A stretch of 64,000 nucleotides of DNA from Anabaena sp. UHCC 0204 (GCF_009711975.1 NZ_VIKW01000007.1:117726-181725), one strand, 5' to 3'; positions 27,445-37,100 are shown, counted from the stretch's first letter. Numbers and translations are program-made. The notes: generated by a model not told the origin, from the sequence alone.

Positions 27445-28680
27445 ATGTATGAGATCAAGGATAAGTTTTTTAGACAAGGGAAACTGAGAAAAAATACAAT
27501 TACTGATTTTCCGGTGCGGATTTGTATTTTGGGTGGTGGTTTTGGTGGGTTATATACGGCTTTGGAATTGAGCAAAATTAATCAACTTCGTCAACCTGAT
27601 TATGAAATTACACTGGTAGAAAAAAGGGATCATTTCTTATTTACTCCTTTGCTCTATGAGGTGGTGACTGGAGAATTACGTAATGGGGAAATTGCACCTA
27701 CTTATAAAAAGTTGTTAGCTGATAGTGAAGTTAAATTTTGTCAAGCGGAAATTCAAGGTGTTGATTTAGAAAACAATAGCGTAAAATTACAAAATGGCGA
27801 CATAATAAATTACGATTATTTAGTGTTGGCTGTTGGTAAAGAAACAAGATTAGATATAGTCCCAGGAGCAGCAGAATATGCCCAAACTTTTCGGAGTTTA
27901 GAAGATGCTGAATATTTAAAGGAAAAGTTGCGGGTTTTAGAAGCATCTGATATTCCTGTGATTAGAATAGCGATCGCCGGAGCTGGTCCTAATGGTGTGG
28001 AAATAGCTTGTAAATTGGCAGATAAACTGAAAAAACGCGGGGAAATTCGTCTAATTGATCGCAGTGATGAAATTCTGAAAACTTTCCCCCCAGGTTGTCG
28101 AACTGCATCATACAGAGCTTTACTAAAACTGGGTGTGCAGATAAATTTACGTACTAATATTGAAGCGATCAAATCTGATCAAATTATTCTCAATTACGAA
28201 GGAAAAACTCAGCAATTCCACACAGATTTAGTTTTGTGGACAGGTGGAAATAAATCAATTCAATGGATAAAAGAGCTAAATTGTCAACATAATCAACAAG
28301 GACAATTAATTGCTACTCCAACTTTGCAACTAGCTGGATATCCCCATATTTTTGTATTAGGAGATTTAGCAGAAATTCGAGACATTAAAGGTAACGAATC
28401 TCCAACTACAGCCCAAGCAGCATTTCAACAAGCTCCCTGTACGGCTCGTAATATCTGGGCAAAAATTACAGGACAGAAATTAAAGTCATTTAGCTATTTA
28501 TATTTGGGAGAAATGCTAACATTAGGTATTAAGAATGCTGTAATTTATAGCTTTGGTATCACCCTAGATGGTAATCTAGCCCGCATCATTCGCAGAGGAG
28601 TGTATATTCAACGTTTACCAACCCTGAAACACAAACTTCAAGTAGCCAAAAGATGGATATTTGGAAGAATGAGAAAATAG
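27445..28680 (+). CDS. Type II NADH dehydrogenase-like (NdbB-like) quinone reductase
   Basis: A 411-residue pyridine-nucleotide-disulfide oxidoreductase. Two nucleotide-binding motifs are visible: ILGGGFGGLYTALEL (about 28-42, FAD) and IAGAGPNGVEIACKL (about 176-190, NAD(P)H). FTPLLYEVVTGEL and GDLAEIRD (FAD) are typical of type II NADH dehydrogenases. As far as I recall, the overall pattern is closest to cyanobacterial NdbB, which acts as demethylphylloquinone reductase in vitamin K1 synthesis. I see no transmembrane helix; the basic C-terminal end (KRWIFGRMRK) could bind the membrane surface. It is adjacent to an HTTM-domain gene in the same direction. Confidence 0.8.
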   Translation: MYEIKDKFFRQGKLRKNTITDFPVRICILGGGFGGLYTALELSKINQLRQPDYEITLVEKRDHFLFTPLLYEVVTGELRNGEIAPTYKKLLADSEVKFCQAEIQGVDLENNSVKLQNGDIINYDYLVLAVGKETRLDIVPGAAEYAQTFRSLEDAEYLKEKLRVLEASDIPVIRIAIAGAGPNGVEIACKLADKLKKRGEIRLIDRSDEILKTFPPGCRTASYRALLKLGVQINLRTNIEAIKSDQIILNYEGKTQQFHTDLVLWTGGNKSIQWIKELNCQHNQQGQLIATPTLQLAGYPHIFVLGDLAEIRDIKGNESPTTAQAAFQQAPCTARNIWAKITGQKLKSFSYLYLGEMLTLGIKNAVIYSFGITLDGNLARIIRRGVYIQRLPTLKHKLQVAKRWIFGRMRK

Positions 28681-28755
28681 GAATCAGAAGTAAAAACCGC
28701 TTAACTTTTGAAATTTAGTCCTCCAACATTTTATAAATCCAAAATTTATTGATAT

Positions 28756-28813
28756 TCTTCCTTCCTTCTTCCTTCTTCCTTCTTCCTTCGTGTACTTCGT
28801 GCCTTCGTGGTTC
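28756..28813. repeat. CTTCCTT tandem repeat ending CTTCGTGG, copy 2
   Basis: CTTCCTT heptads followed by TTCGTGTACTTCGTGCCTTCGTGG, nearly the same as 9324-9377. It lies just before the HTTM gene start. A related sequence in the other orientation (AGTCGCAAAGGAGC...) precedes the NdbB-like gene at about 27372-27422. Confidence 0.7.
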
Positions 28814-28828
28814 ATTAAATAAAAAATT

Positions 28829-30637
28829 ATGATTACTCAACAAAAAACATCCTGGAAAAAAAAATTAGAAACAGTTTTAGGACTAGATTTGCGATCGCTT
28901 GCAGCCTTTCGCATCGGTATTTCCTTAATCATTCTCACAGACTTATTGACTCGGTATAGTGATCTCACCCCTCACTATACAGATATCGGTGTACTTCCCC
29001 GTACCTTACTCCAAGAAATCACTAAAACGGGACATTGGTCTTTACATACTATCAGTGGTGAACCGATTTTTCAGATTTTATTATTTATCATTGCCGCTTT
29101 TTTTGCGGTTTTGATGTTAGTAGGTTATCGGACTAGAATTGCTACTATTGCATCTTGGGTATTATTAATATCCATGCACAATCGCAATCCAGCTTTGATT
29201 TTTGCCGCAGATGATGTTTTACGCGCTCTCATGTTTTGGGCAATGTTTCTACCTTGGGGCGCTTGTTATTCACTTGATAGGGCTTTGAATACTTCCCAAC
29301 GTCAGTTACCAGAAAAAGTGTTTTCCGGTGCTACTTTGGCGTTGATGTGTCAGCAGTGTTTTATTTATATATTCTCAGCCGCTATCAAAACAAAAAGCCC
29401 GACTTGGACTGATGGAACTGCGGTTTATTATGCTTTGAGTTATGACCAATATGTAACTTATTTTGGTTATTTTCTCCTAAATTTTCAGCCAGTTTTAAAC
29501 ATCTTCACTAAAATTACTTTGGTGCTGGAATGGATAGGTCCATTAGCAATATTCGTTCCTGTTCGGAATAGTTTATTTCGCTTGGTTGCAGTTCTGACTT
29601 TTATCGGACTTCATGTAGGATTTGGCTTAACTTTAAATATCGGGATTTTCCCATTTTTGAGTTCGTTTAGTTGGTTGGCTTTTCTCCCTAGTGAGTTTTG
29701 GAATGGTTTGGAAAAACGTCTACAAACTCCAGCCCGTCAAGGATTAAAAATTTACTTTGATGCTGATTGTGGTTTCTGCAAAAAGGTAGTGCATATATTA
29801 CGAACGCTGTTAATTTTGCCGGGAACACCTTTATTAATGGCGCAAGAAGACCCTGATATTTATGCTGATATGCAAACTCATAATTCTTGGGTAATTGAAG
29901 ATTATCAAGGAAACCGATATTTTAAGTTTAAAGGTATTGTTTATGTGGTGAGTTTGTCGCCGATATTTAGATTTTTAGTACCTTTGCTAAATTGGAAACC
30001 AATCATGGCAGGGGGAACAAGGTTTTATGAAGCGATCGCCATTAATCGTAAATTAGCTGGTAATTTCACCAAACCTTTGAAATTTCGTCCTCTGGAAGTT
30101 CGTAATTCTCGCTTTTTGAATATTCTGGCTGTGATGTTGTTAATTTACGCTTTTATTTGGAATATCCAAAGTTACGCTCCTGATTTATTCAAACGCAAAA
30201 TCTGGAAAAACACTGAAGTTCTTGGCAGAGTGACAAGACTTGATCAATCATGGAGTATTTTTGCACCTGGACCACCTCAAGATGATGGTTGGCATATTAT
30301 TCCCGGCCGTCTTCAAGATGGAACGGAGGTAGATATTTTCCGCAGTGGAAATCCTGTGAATTGGGATAAACCTAGTCTGGCTGTCAGAAGTTCTATTTAT
30401 CGTAATATGCAATGGCGTACTTACTTTATTAATCTTAATCGAGCGATCGGTAAAAAGCTTTATCCTTTCTATGGAAAATATCTCTGTTACGCTTGGAATA
30501 GTCAACATCAAGGTAATCAAAAATTAGAGAATCTGGATATTTATTTTATGGATGAGCGTACTGTTCCTCCTGGTGAAAAACAAACTGTTGAAAAAAAGCT
30601 AACTTGGCAGCAATCTTGTACTGATCTTCCTATGTAA
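28829..30637 (+). CDS. HTTM membrane protein with DCC thiol domain
   Basis: A 602-residue protein. The N-terminal half (about 15-290) has several hydrophobic helices with the pattern of HTTM proteins, the family of vitamin K-dependent gamma-carboxylase (GLDLRSLAAFRIGIS; LIFAADDVLRALMFW). The centre (about 308-390) is a DCC thiol-oxidoreductase-like domain beginning YFDADCGFCKK (DxxCxxC). The C-terminal part has one more hydrophobic stretch (about 430-448) and a soluble tail. The substrate is unknown. It follows an NdbB-like quinone reductase gene, so a shared quinone or redox role is possible but unproven. A bidirectional hairpin ends the gene. Confidence 0.75.
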   Translation: MITQQKTSWKKKLETVLGLDLRSLAAFRIGISLIILTDLLTRYSDLTPHYTDIGVLPRTLLQEITKTGHWSLHTISGEPIFQILLFIIAAFFAVLMLVGYRTRIATIASWVLLISMHNRNPALIFAADDVLRALMFWAMFLPWGACYSLDRALNTSQRQLPEKVFSGATLALMCQQCFIYIFSAAIKTKSPTWTDGTAVYYALSYDQYVTYFGYFLLNFQPVLNIFTKITLVLEWIGPLAIFVPVRNSLFRLVAVLTFIGLHVGFGLTLNIGIFPFLSSFSWLAFLPSEFWNGLEKRLQTPARQGLKIYFDADCGFCKKVVHILRTLLILPGTPLLMAQEDPDIYADMQTHNSWVIEDYQGNRYFKFKGIVYVVSLSPIFRFLVPLLNWKPIMAGGTRFYEAIAINRKLAGNFTKPLKFRPLEVRNSRFLNILAVMLLIYAFIWNIQSYAPDLFKRKIWKNTEVLGRVTRLDQSWSIFAPGPPQDDGWHIIPGRLQDGTEVDIFRSGNPVNWDKPSLAVRSSIYRNMQWRTYFINLNRAIGKKLYPFYGKYLCYAWNSQHQGNQKLENLDIYFMDERTVPPGEKQTVEKKLTWQQSCTDLPM

Positions 30638-30644
30638 AAACATA

Positions 30645-30685
30645 AATTGGCACTCTCTGAATTACTTCAGAATAGAGTGCCAATT
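30645..30685. terminator. Bidirectional terminator hairpin
   Basis: AATTGGCACTCT pairs perfectly with AGAGTGCCAATT across a 17-base loop, between the convergent HTTM gene and rpaA. No long T-run follows on the plus strand, but A/T-rich sequence flanks both sides. Confidence 0.75.
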
Positions 30686-30715
30686 CATTAAATCAAAAAA
30701 CTATGTAGCGTTAGT

Positions 30716-31459
30716 TTATTCAACTACTGTAGCGATAGTTCCCTCAATACCAGGAGGTACACTAGGTAACTCTAGACAATATCCCGCACCATAAACAGTT
30801 TTAATGTAGCGTGGATGACGAGGATCGGGTTCGAGTTTAGTCCTCAAGTGGCGAATATGTACCCGAATAGTCTCAATATCATCATCTGGATCATAACCCC
30901 AAACTTCTCTGAGGATTTCGCTAGGGGAAACAGTTTGTCCATGACGTTGTAGTAGACAGTGCAGTAACTCAAATTCCAAATGAGTCAGTTTCACTGTTGC
31001 TTTGAACCATATCGCCTCAAACCTTTCGGGAACGAGGGTAAGCGGTCCATAGTTGAGAATTTCACTATGTTTTGCAGCTTGGGGTATCCGGTCAGTGCGT
31101 CGCAGCAAAGCCCGCACTCGTGCCAACAATTCTTCTACCTCAAATGGTTTGGTAAGGTAGTCATCTGCACCAGCATTAAACCCTTCTACCTTATCCTGAG
31201 TTTGGCTTAAAGCAGTCAACATCAACACGGGAATCTCGGCAGTGCGTTCATCCCGACGAAGGCGTTGGCAAACTGTAAACCCATCTACTCTAGGTAACAT
31301 AAGATCGAGCATGATTAAGTCGGGTTGTAGCTGGAGAGCCAGTGCCTGACCTTTGATGCCGTCTTCGGCTTGACTAACATCATAGCCCGCCATTTCCAAG
31401 TTGACGGCAACAAGTTCTGAAATCGCTGGGTCGTCGTCTATGACAAGAATCCTCGGCAT
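30716..31459 (-). CDS. rpaA: OmpR-family response regulator RpaA
   Basis: A 247-residue DNA-binding response regulator. The receiver domain (1-120) has DDDP, phospho-acceptor Asp in MLDLMLP, and Lys in LTKPF. The winged-helix domain (about 140-235) includes [10 protein letters not shown] and [11 protein letters not shown]. The sequence [15 protein letters not shown] with [16 protein letters not shown] is as I know it for cyanobacterial RpaA, the master output regulator of the KaiABC clock, phosphorylated by SasA and also linked to phycobilisome energy transfer. It is transcribed away from the hydrolase gene. The ATG is the only sensible start. Confidence 0.92.
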   Translation of the reverse strand: MPRILVIDDDPAISELVAVNLEMAGYDVSQAEDGIKGQALALQLQPDLIMLDLMLPRVDGFTVCQRLRRDERTAEIPVLMLTALSQTQDKVEGFNAGADDYLTKPFEVEELLARVRALLRRTDRIPQAAKHSEILNYGPLTLVPERFEAIWFKATVKLTHLEFELLHCLLQRHGQTVSPSEILREVWGYDPDDDIETIRVHIRHLRTKLEPDPRHPRYIKTVYGAGYCLELPSVPPGIEGTIATVVE

Positions 31460-31602
31460 TCTTAAAAAATTATGACTACTTTATTTAGGGATAAATAGAA
31501 CCTTTGATATATACAAAGATTACCACCTCAATTATAAAAAATATTTTAAATCTAATATAAATATTAAAATTAAATGATTGTGAAGTTCGTTATACTATAA
31601 TT

Positions 31603-32676
31603 ATGTATAAATACGAGTATTTACCGCCCTATTTCTTGCAAAATGGCGTGACCATGACGGCTTATACAGCCTTATGGGCTAATCGTGATTGGGAGAGCAA
31701 AATTACTCACCTAGAACCAAAATATCACGAAGTCATCTTCACAGGTGGTCAAGGTGTGCCAATTTTTGGGAAGGTCGCTATCCCTGCAAATGCTCATAGC
31801 ACCATTGTTGGCACTTATGGCATTACCGGAGAATTAGATCAGCAATGGTTTTTGCGAATTTTGGGATGTAAAGCTTACGCCCAAGGCTATGCGGTGGTGT
31901 TATTTGATTGGCGGGCCCATGGTAAAACCGCAGAATTATCACCAACATTAACTTCCGACGGTTTATATGAAGGGGAAGATTTTGTCAAAATAGCCGCAGC
32001 AGCCGCCAAAATGGGTTGTCCGCCACAATTTTGGTTTACAGGTTATTCTTTAGGGGGACAATTGGCACTTTGGGGAGTGAAAGCCGCAGCAGATTTAGCA
32101 CCCAAAGATATTGATATTGCTGGTGGGGCGGTGATTTGTCCGAGTTTGGATTCACTGCGATCGCTCACCTATTTAGTAACACATCCTTTTGGCAAATATA
32201 TCGAATCTCGCATTGCGAAGGAATTAAAAAAACTCGCCTGGAAAATTCATGCTGCTTATCCTGAATCCCTTAATCCCGAAGCCATTGCCAGGGCTAATAG
32301 CATTTGGGGATTTGACGAAGAACTCGTTATTGAACGCTTGGGGTTCGCCACCGTCGCCGATTATTATCAAGCCAGCAGTGGTTTAGAATTGTTACCGAAG
32401 CTATCTAAACCAACCTTAATTTTATACGCTGCTGATGATCCATTGTTTGATCCAGCAATTATTCCTGATTTAGAAACAGCCGCTTCCCAAAATCCCGTCA
32501 TAGATTTATTACTCACACGCTACGGCGGCCATGTTGGTTACCTAAGTAGCAAAAAATGTCAAAATCAATATCAAGATCCTGATCAATGGTGGGCTTGGAA
32601 TCGCGTTTTAGAGTGGATAGAAGTCAGTCGTAGCCAAAAAATAGCAAAAGTTTCCATTCAAAAAACTAAAGTTTAA
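31603..32676 (+). CDS. Alpha/beta hydrolase (YheT-like)
   Basis: A 357-residue alpha/beta-hydrolase fold protein. It has the oxyanion-side sequence GTYGITGE, FDWRAHGK, the nucleophile elbow GYSLGG (Ser about 159), Asp in AADDPLFD and His in GGHVGYL, which completes the triad. Its length and N-terminal YLPPYFLQNG...MTAYTAL fit the YheT-type hydrolases of cyanobacteria, whose substrates are mostly unknown. The start ATG 31603 lies in an AT-rich leader without a clear ribosome site. It is divergent from rpaA and upstream of hetI in the same direction. Confidence 0.8.
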   Translation: MYKYEYLPPYFLQNGVTMTAYTALWANRDWESKITHLEPKYHEVIFTGGQGVPIFGKVAIPANAHSTIVGTYGITGELDQQWFLRILGCKAYAQGYAVVLFDWRAHGKTAELSPTLTSDGLYEGEDFVKIAAAAAKMGCPPQFWFTGYSLGGQLALWGVKAAADLAPKDIDIAGGAVICPSLDSLRSLTYLVTHPFGKYIESRIAKELKKLAWKIHAAYPESLNPEAIARANSIWGFDEELVIERLGFATVADYYQASSGLELLPKLSKPTLILYAADDPLFDPAIIPDLETAASQNPVIDLLLTRYGGHVGYLSSKKCQNQYQDPDQWWAWNRVLEWIEVSRSQKIAKVSIQKTKV

Positions 32677-32757
32677 ATTCCTACTCGCCCAAAACCTCTT
32701 CTGGAGTTCCCTATTCCCTTGTCATAACGACAATTGTTAACGCCTACCTACTTAACT

Positions 32758-33471
32758 GTGTTTGATTATAACTGGCTACCTGCACCAAAAACATTAAATT
32801 TATTATCTGATGATGTGCATATTTGGCGGATTAATCTTCAGCAATCAGAATCACAATTACAATCTTTGCGGGAAACCTTATCTAGTGATGAAATTGCTCG
32901 CGCCGAACGGTTTTATTTTCCTGAACATAGTCAGAGATTTATTGCTGGACGTGGCACTCTCCGCGCCATCTTGGGGCAGTATTTAGGAATTGAACCCAAA
33001 CAAGTAGAATTTGAATATCAGCCCCGTGGTAAACCTCTATTAGCGGCTAAATTTGCTGATCAAGGATTATTATTTAATTTATCTCACTCTCAAGATTTAG
33101 CTTTGTGTGGAGTAAGTTATCAACATCAAATTGGTGTAGATTTAGAATATTTTCGCACTATGTCCGATTTAGAAAGTCTGGCTAAAAGATTCTTTTCACC
33201 TAGAGAATATGAACATCTGCGACTAATTTCTCCAGCGGAAAAACAACAAACATTTTTCCGTTATTGGACTTGCAAAGAAGCATATTTAAAAGCCACAGGA
33301 GATGGGATAGTACAGTTGGAAGAAATTGAAATATCTTTGACAGCTAATCAACCAAGTCAATTACTTGTATCAGGAAATTGGAGTTTAAGAGAATTAACAC
33401 CAGCCGATCATTTTGCCGCAGCGGTTGTAGTTGCAAGTAGCAATATGAATTTGCATTGTTGGGAATTTTGA
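32758..33471 (+). CDS. hetI: 4'-phosphopantetheinyl transferase HetI
   Basis: Sfp-type phosphopantetheinyl transferase that converts apo carrier proteins to holo forms. Motifs are RFIAGRGTLRAILG, FNLSHSQDLALCGV, IGVDLEYFR (Mg-binding Asp/Glu) and FFRYWTCKEAYLKATGDG. The sequence matches HetI of heterocyst formers as I know it. It would activate the HglE and HglB carriers and probably the carrier of the FAAL operon. I place the start at GTG 32758, where homologues begin (FDYNWLPAPKTL); a TTG at 32734 would add eight residues. In Anabaena PCC 7120 I recall hetI beside hetN; here about 14 kb separate them. Confidence 0.92.
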   Translation: MFDYNWLPAPKTLNLLSDDVHIWRINLQQSESQLQSLRETLSSDEIARAERFYFPEHSQRFIAGRGTLRAILGQYLGIEPKQVEFEYQPRGKPLLAAKFADQGLLFNLSHSQDLALCGVSYQHQIGVDLEYFRTMSDLESLAKRFFSPREYEHLRLISPAEKQQTFFRYWTCKEAYLKATGDGIVQLEEIEISLTANQPSQLLVSGNWSLRELTPADHFAAAVVVASSNMNLHCWEF

Positions 33472-33731
33472 TAAAATCAAGCGATTTCTTGGTGTTTCTC
33501 CTTCCCTCTCTCTACTAGTGATGCTGGCTACGCTTGCATTCAGGGATACACGAATTAAATCAGATGACTATAGAGAATATACAGCTAGAGAAAGAGATTC
33601 TTCTTGATAAATTATGTAAGAATAAGAATAGGAATAAGAATAAGAATGTATGTTAACAAAACTTAAAAATATTTTCAATTCTGAATTCTTAAATTCTAAA
33701 CTCCTATCCGGAATTAGGGGGTGAAACTATC

Positions 33732-34655
33732 ATGAATAACAATATAAAAATTGTCTCTTTAGTTCCTAGTGCGACGGAAATAGTTGCTAGTCTAGGTTTA
33801 GCTGATGCTATTGTCGGGCGATCGCACGAATGTGACTATCCTCCAGAAATACAAGACCGTCCTGTTTGTACAAAACCTCGCTTTAATGCCTACGCTTCCA
33901 GTAGCGGTATTCATGATCAAATTAATGACCTCTTACAATCAGCCTTGAGTGTCTATGAAATCAAAGTTGATGTTTTAGAGAAATTACAGCCTACACATAT
34001 AATCACCCAAGACCAATGTGATATTTGTGCAGTTAGTTTACCTGAAGTGGAACAGGCTGTTAGCAAACTCATTAACTCTTCACCCCGGATTATTTCCTTA
34101 CAACCGAACACACTAGAAGACGTTTGGGCTGATATTGAACGAGTCAGTCACACCTTTAATGTAGACTCACTCAAAGTGCTGGATAATTTAGAAGCCCGTG
34201 TCAAAATTTGTCAAAGCAAAGTTCAAGGACTATCCGTAGCAGAAACACCCAAAGTCCTTTGTATTGGATGGACTGAACCTTTAATGACAGCCGCTAACTG
34301 GATTCCCGAATTAATCAATTTAGCCGGAGGACAAATATTATTTAGTCTTGTAGATAGGCCGCCTTCTTATATACAATGGGAATCACTAGTAGCAAATAAT
34401 CCTGATGTGATTATTTTTATGCCCTGTGGTTTCGATTTGCAAAGAACTCAGCAAGAAGCTAAATTATTAACTCAACATCCACAATGGGAAAAACTTCATG
34501 CTGTCCAAACCGGTAGAGTCTTTATTACCAATGGTAGTGCCTATTTTAACCGTCCTGGACCCCGATTAGTTGATTCTGTGGAAATCTTAGCAGAAATCCT
34601 ACATCCAGATATCTTCGACTATGGTTATGAAGGTAGTGGTTGGCAAGTTTTGTAA
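33732..34655 (+). CDS. BtuF-like cobalamin-binding family protein, no signal peptide
   Basis: A 307-residue protein of the periplasmic-binding-protein-like family to which BtuF (vitamin B12 binding) belongs. The N-terminus, IVSLVPSATEIVASLGL, DAIVGRSHECDYP, and the C-terminal NPDVIIFMPCGF are typical. Unlike BtuF it starts straight at the first domain with no signal peptide or lipoprotein box, so it should be cytoplasmic. A run of homologous cyanobacterial proteins is annotated as cobalamin-binding, but the real ligand is not established from sequence. The ATG has GGGGTGAAA upstream. Transport partners are not adjacent. Confidence 0.75.
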   Translation: MNNNIKIVSLVPSATEIVASLGLADAIVGRSHECDYPPEIQDRPVCTKPRFNAYASSSGIHDQINDLLQSALSVYEIKVDVLEKLQPTHIITQDQCDICAVSLPEVEQAVSKLINSSPRIISLQPNTLEDVWADIERVSHTFNVDSLKVLDNLEARVKICQSKVQGLSVAETPKVLCIGWTEPLMTAANWIPELINLAGGQILFSLVDRPPSYIQWESLVANNPDVIIFMPCGFDLQRTQQEAKLLTQHPQWEKLHAVQTGRVFITNGSAYFNRPGPRLVDSVEILAEILHPDIFDYGYEGSGWQVL

Positions 34656-34667
34656 ATAGGGCTAGAA

Positions 34668-34690
34668 GTAGGGGCGCAGGGCCTGCGCCC
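34668..34690. repeat. Dispersed GC-rich palindrome, intergenic copy
   Basis: The 23-base GTAGGGGCGCAGGG / CCTGCGCCC element, identical to the copy translated inside hglE at 6656-6678. A second, inverted copy lies at 34943-34965. Between them is a GCGATCGCC-GTGGCGTAGCC type repeat near 34780-34806. Confidence 0.85.
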
Positions 34691-34942
34691 AGTCACGAGT
34701 CACGAGTCAGAAGGAAGAAGGAAGAAAAATTAACGTAAGTTGCTAGTTAGAGAAATTTTCAGAATCAGGTGGTTATCGAGCGATCGCCTGCGTGGCGTAG
34801 CCATAGTCGAGATAATGTTCAGGATTGAAGGATGTACAGGATGAAAAATGGAATTTTATCACCTTGTTTGTGTAGTAGTGATTTATAATCGCCAGAAACT
34901 TCTCTTCTTCTGCTTCTTTCTCCTTTCTCCCTATTCCTGAAT

Positions 34943-34965
34943 GGGCGCAGGCCCTGCGCCCCTAC
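34943..34965. repeat. Dispersed GC-rich palindrome, inverted copy
   Basis: Reverse complement of the 23-base element at 34668-34690. It lies just before the 3' end of the CapK-like gene. The two copies bracket about 250 bases of non-coding DNA. Confidence 0.85.
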
Positions 34966-34980
34966 CTCCTGACAACTGAC

Positions 34981-36483
34981 TTATTTAATGGTATATCTGT
35001 GTTTCACACCCACAGGAAAATATTCAACATCACCAGTAGATTTTAATTCTACTAGAGGGGTTTGATATTGTGGTGGAACATAATTAGCAAATTCACTATT
35101 CAGACGCAACAATTGAGTAAGAATAGCAGCAGTAATAGATAATCTTTTCTCTTCTTGCACTTCTATTCCTGGTGCTAACTCTACTACCACAGATAAAAAA
35201 CGGTTTTTGTCTATATCCTCTTTTACCTGTAAGACAAATTTACCCGTTACCCATTCTCTAATAATAGGTTGTTCTAATCCTACCGTCACATTTTCTGGAT
35301 AAATATTTGCGCCAAAATAGGAAACTGTAAAGTTAGAACGTCCAAAAACATAGACAAAAGGTAATTGATGAATTCCGCGATGATTTCCTAATTCTTTTAG
35401 GGGATCAAAATTCCAATCTGCTAAAAACTTTAGCATTTCTTCGTAAGTAATTAAGCCACCATTATCCAAAATATTATATCTAATTAAAGGAATACCATTA
35501 TTTCCCGAAAATAGTAAATTTCCCTCTTCAACTTCAAAGAACCGACTGCAAGGATCATATTGGACTAAAGTAGGTAAACGCGACTCTCCAAATAATGCTT
35601 TCGCTGCTTCAGGTGTTGCTGCTAAAAACCGACGAATACAAATACTTAAAGGTGTTTCATTTCCTAAAACTCCCGCGTCTGCTGTTCCATACATAGAAGC
35701 AAAATCATGACAGGGATTTTGAGAACCTATCCTTTGGGCTACTAAATTTCGCCATTCTTCACTAAATACTTCTCCTGCCATAACTAACTTAATTTGATAT
35801 TGTCCCCACTGCATACCATTGGCAATACCTGTATCAATGACATCTTTGAGAAATGGTGGATATCCTAATAAAACAACTTGCTCAAAATTACTGCCTAATT
35901 CTTGCACAATTCGCAAAATTTCGGCTTTATTGTTGCCTGGTGTAATGACGGTAATCGGATAACCTTTAACGGCTAAATGACGACAACAATTAGTAGTGAA
36001 AATTCCTCCTACCCAAGTTCCCAAACTAAAACAAACTACTGCTAAGGTTGTTTTATTATCTGCATGAAAACTATCATGAAAAATCTGCTCAAACCGGGTG
36101 GCTATTTGTAGTTCGTCGGTGAAAAAACGTGGCCAAAATGTGGGTTTACCTGTTGAGCCAGAGGAAGCTGCGATCATATCACAGCCTCCTATTTTTCCAT
36201 AATAACACAATTCATGTAGAAAATAACGAGATATATAATTTTCTTTATTAATTTTTGGTAAGTTCTGGAAATCCTCTAAAGTTTGAATAGTATCAGGTTG
36301 AATTCCTGCTGCTGCTAGAAATTTTTTATATGCGGGTACATTAGTGGCTACATTCTGAAATAGATTAAGAATTGTTAATGCTATTTGATCATCGGGATAC
36401 TGTTGAAGTTGCTGTTCTAGAGGTATGGATACAAACTCTATGAGTTCTTGAATTGCTTTTTGAGTTTGTGATTGCGGTTTCAT
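34981..36483 (-). CDS. CapK/phenylacetate-CoA ligase-family adenylating enzyme
   Basis: A 500-residue ANL-related protein of the PaaK/CapK group. The ATP-binding loop AASSGSTGKPTFWPR (about 110-124) and SMYGTADAGVLGNE (about 218-231) are visible; the C-terminal part resembles the PaaK C-terminal domain. It should adenylate a carboxylic acid, but the substrate is unknown. The ATG at 36483 (MKPQSQTQKAI) is the natural start; an upstream ATG would add 16 hydrophobic residues with no support. No carrier protein lies beside it, though the FAAL operon is 8 kb upstream. Confidence 0.75.
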   Translation of the reverse strand: MKPQSQTQKAIQELIEFVSIPLEQQLQQYPDDQIALTILNLFQNVATNVPAYKKFLAAAGIQPDTIQTLEDFQNLPKINKENYISRYFLHELCYYGKIGGCDMIAASSGSTGKPTFWPRFFTDELQIATRFEQIFHDSFHADNKTTLAVVCFSLGTWVGGIFTTNCCRHLAVKGYPITVITPGNNKAEILRIVQELGSNFEQVVLLGYPPFLKDVIDTGIANGMQWGQYQIKLVMAGEVFSEEWRNLVAQRIGSQNPCHDFASMYGTADAGVLGNETPLSICIRRFLAATPEAAKALFGESRLPTLVQYDPCSRFFEVEEGNLLFSGNNGIPLIRYNILDNGGLITYEEMLKFLADWNFDPLKELGNHRGIHQLPFVYVFGRSNFTVSYFGANIYPENVTVGLEQPIIREWVTGKFVLQVKEDIDKNRFLSVVVELAPGIEVQEEKRLSITAAILTQLLRLNSEFANYVPPQYQTPLVELKSTGDVEYFPVGVKHRYTIK

Positions 36484-36614
36484 GATATTATATATGACGA
36501 CAAAATGAGTTAAGATAAAAATATGTGACAAGTGCAGCTTTTGACATTAATTATTATATCTTCAATTTGTGTAATCGGTAATTCCTATTTTTAGCAGAAT
36601 ACCCACTTAATAAT

Positions 36615-37013
36615 ATGGATTTTGAATCTTCTTCTGTGCCAGCGAATCGTCTTCTAACTATCCTTTTAGCTGAAGATAATATCATTAACCAAAAAGTTGC
36701 TTTAATGAATTTGAAAAAACTAGGCTATAAAGCTGAGGTTGCTACTAATGGTTTAGAGGTAATTGCCGCAGTACAAAGTCAAAGTTATGATGTAATTCTG
36801 ATGGATGTGCAAATGCCGGAAATGGATGGTTTAGAAGCTACTCGTTGGATTTGTCAACATTTTTCTAATCAGCAAAAACCCCGAATTATTGCTATGACTG
36901 CAAATGAAATGGAGGGTGATAAGCAAATTTGTTTAGATGCAGGAATGGATGATTATTTAACTAAACCGTTAAATTTAGAATCTTTAAAACAGGCTTTAAG
37001 TTGGGTTAAGTAA
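36615..37013 (+). CDS. Single-domain response regulator (CheY-like)
   Basis: A 132-residue stand-alone receiver domain. Acidic pair in LLAEDN (about 19-21), phospho-acceptor Asp in ILMDVQMPEMDG (about 66) and Lys in YLTKPL (about 118) are all present. No output domain, so it acts in phosphorelay or by protein binding. The sequence is closest to receivers attached to hybrid histidine kinases. The partner kinase is not obvious. Confidence 0.85.
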   Translation: MDFESSSVPANRLLTILLAEDNIINQKVALMNLKKLGYKAEVATNGLEVIAAVQSQSYDVILMDVQMPEMDGLEATRWICQHFSNQQKPRIIAMTANEMEGDKQICLDAGMDDYLTKPLNLESLKQALSWVK

Positions 37014-37100
37014 AGTTTGTATATCAGTTGATAAAAATTTGCGTAAATAGTTTTGCTGTTATTGTATAACTTGATTAGCCCTATTTTATCTCCCAGCATC

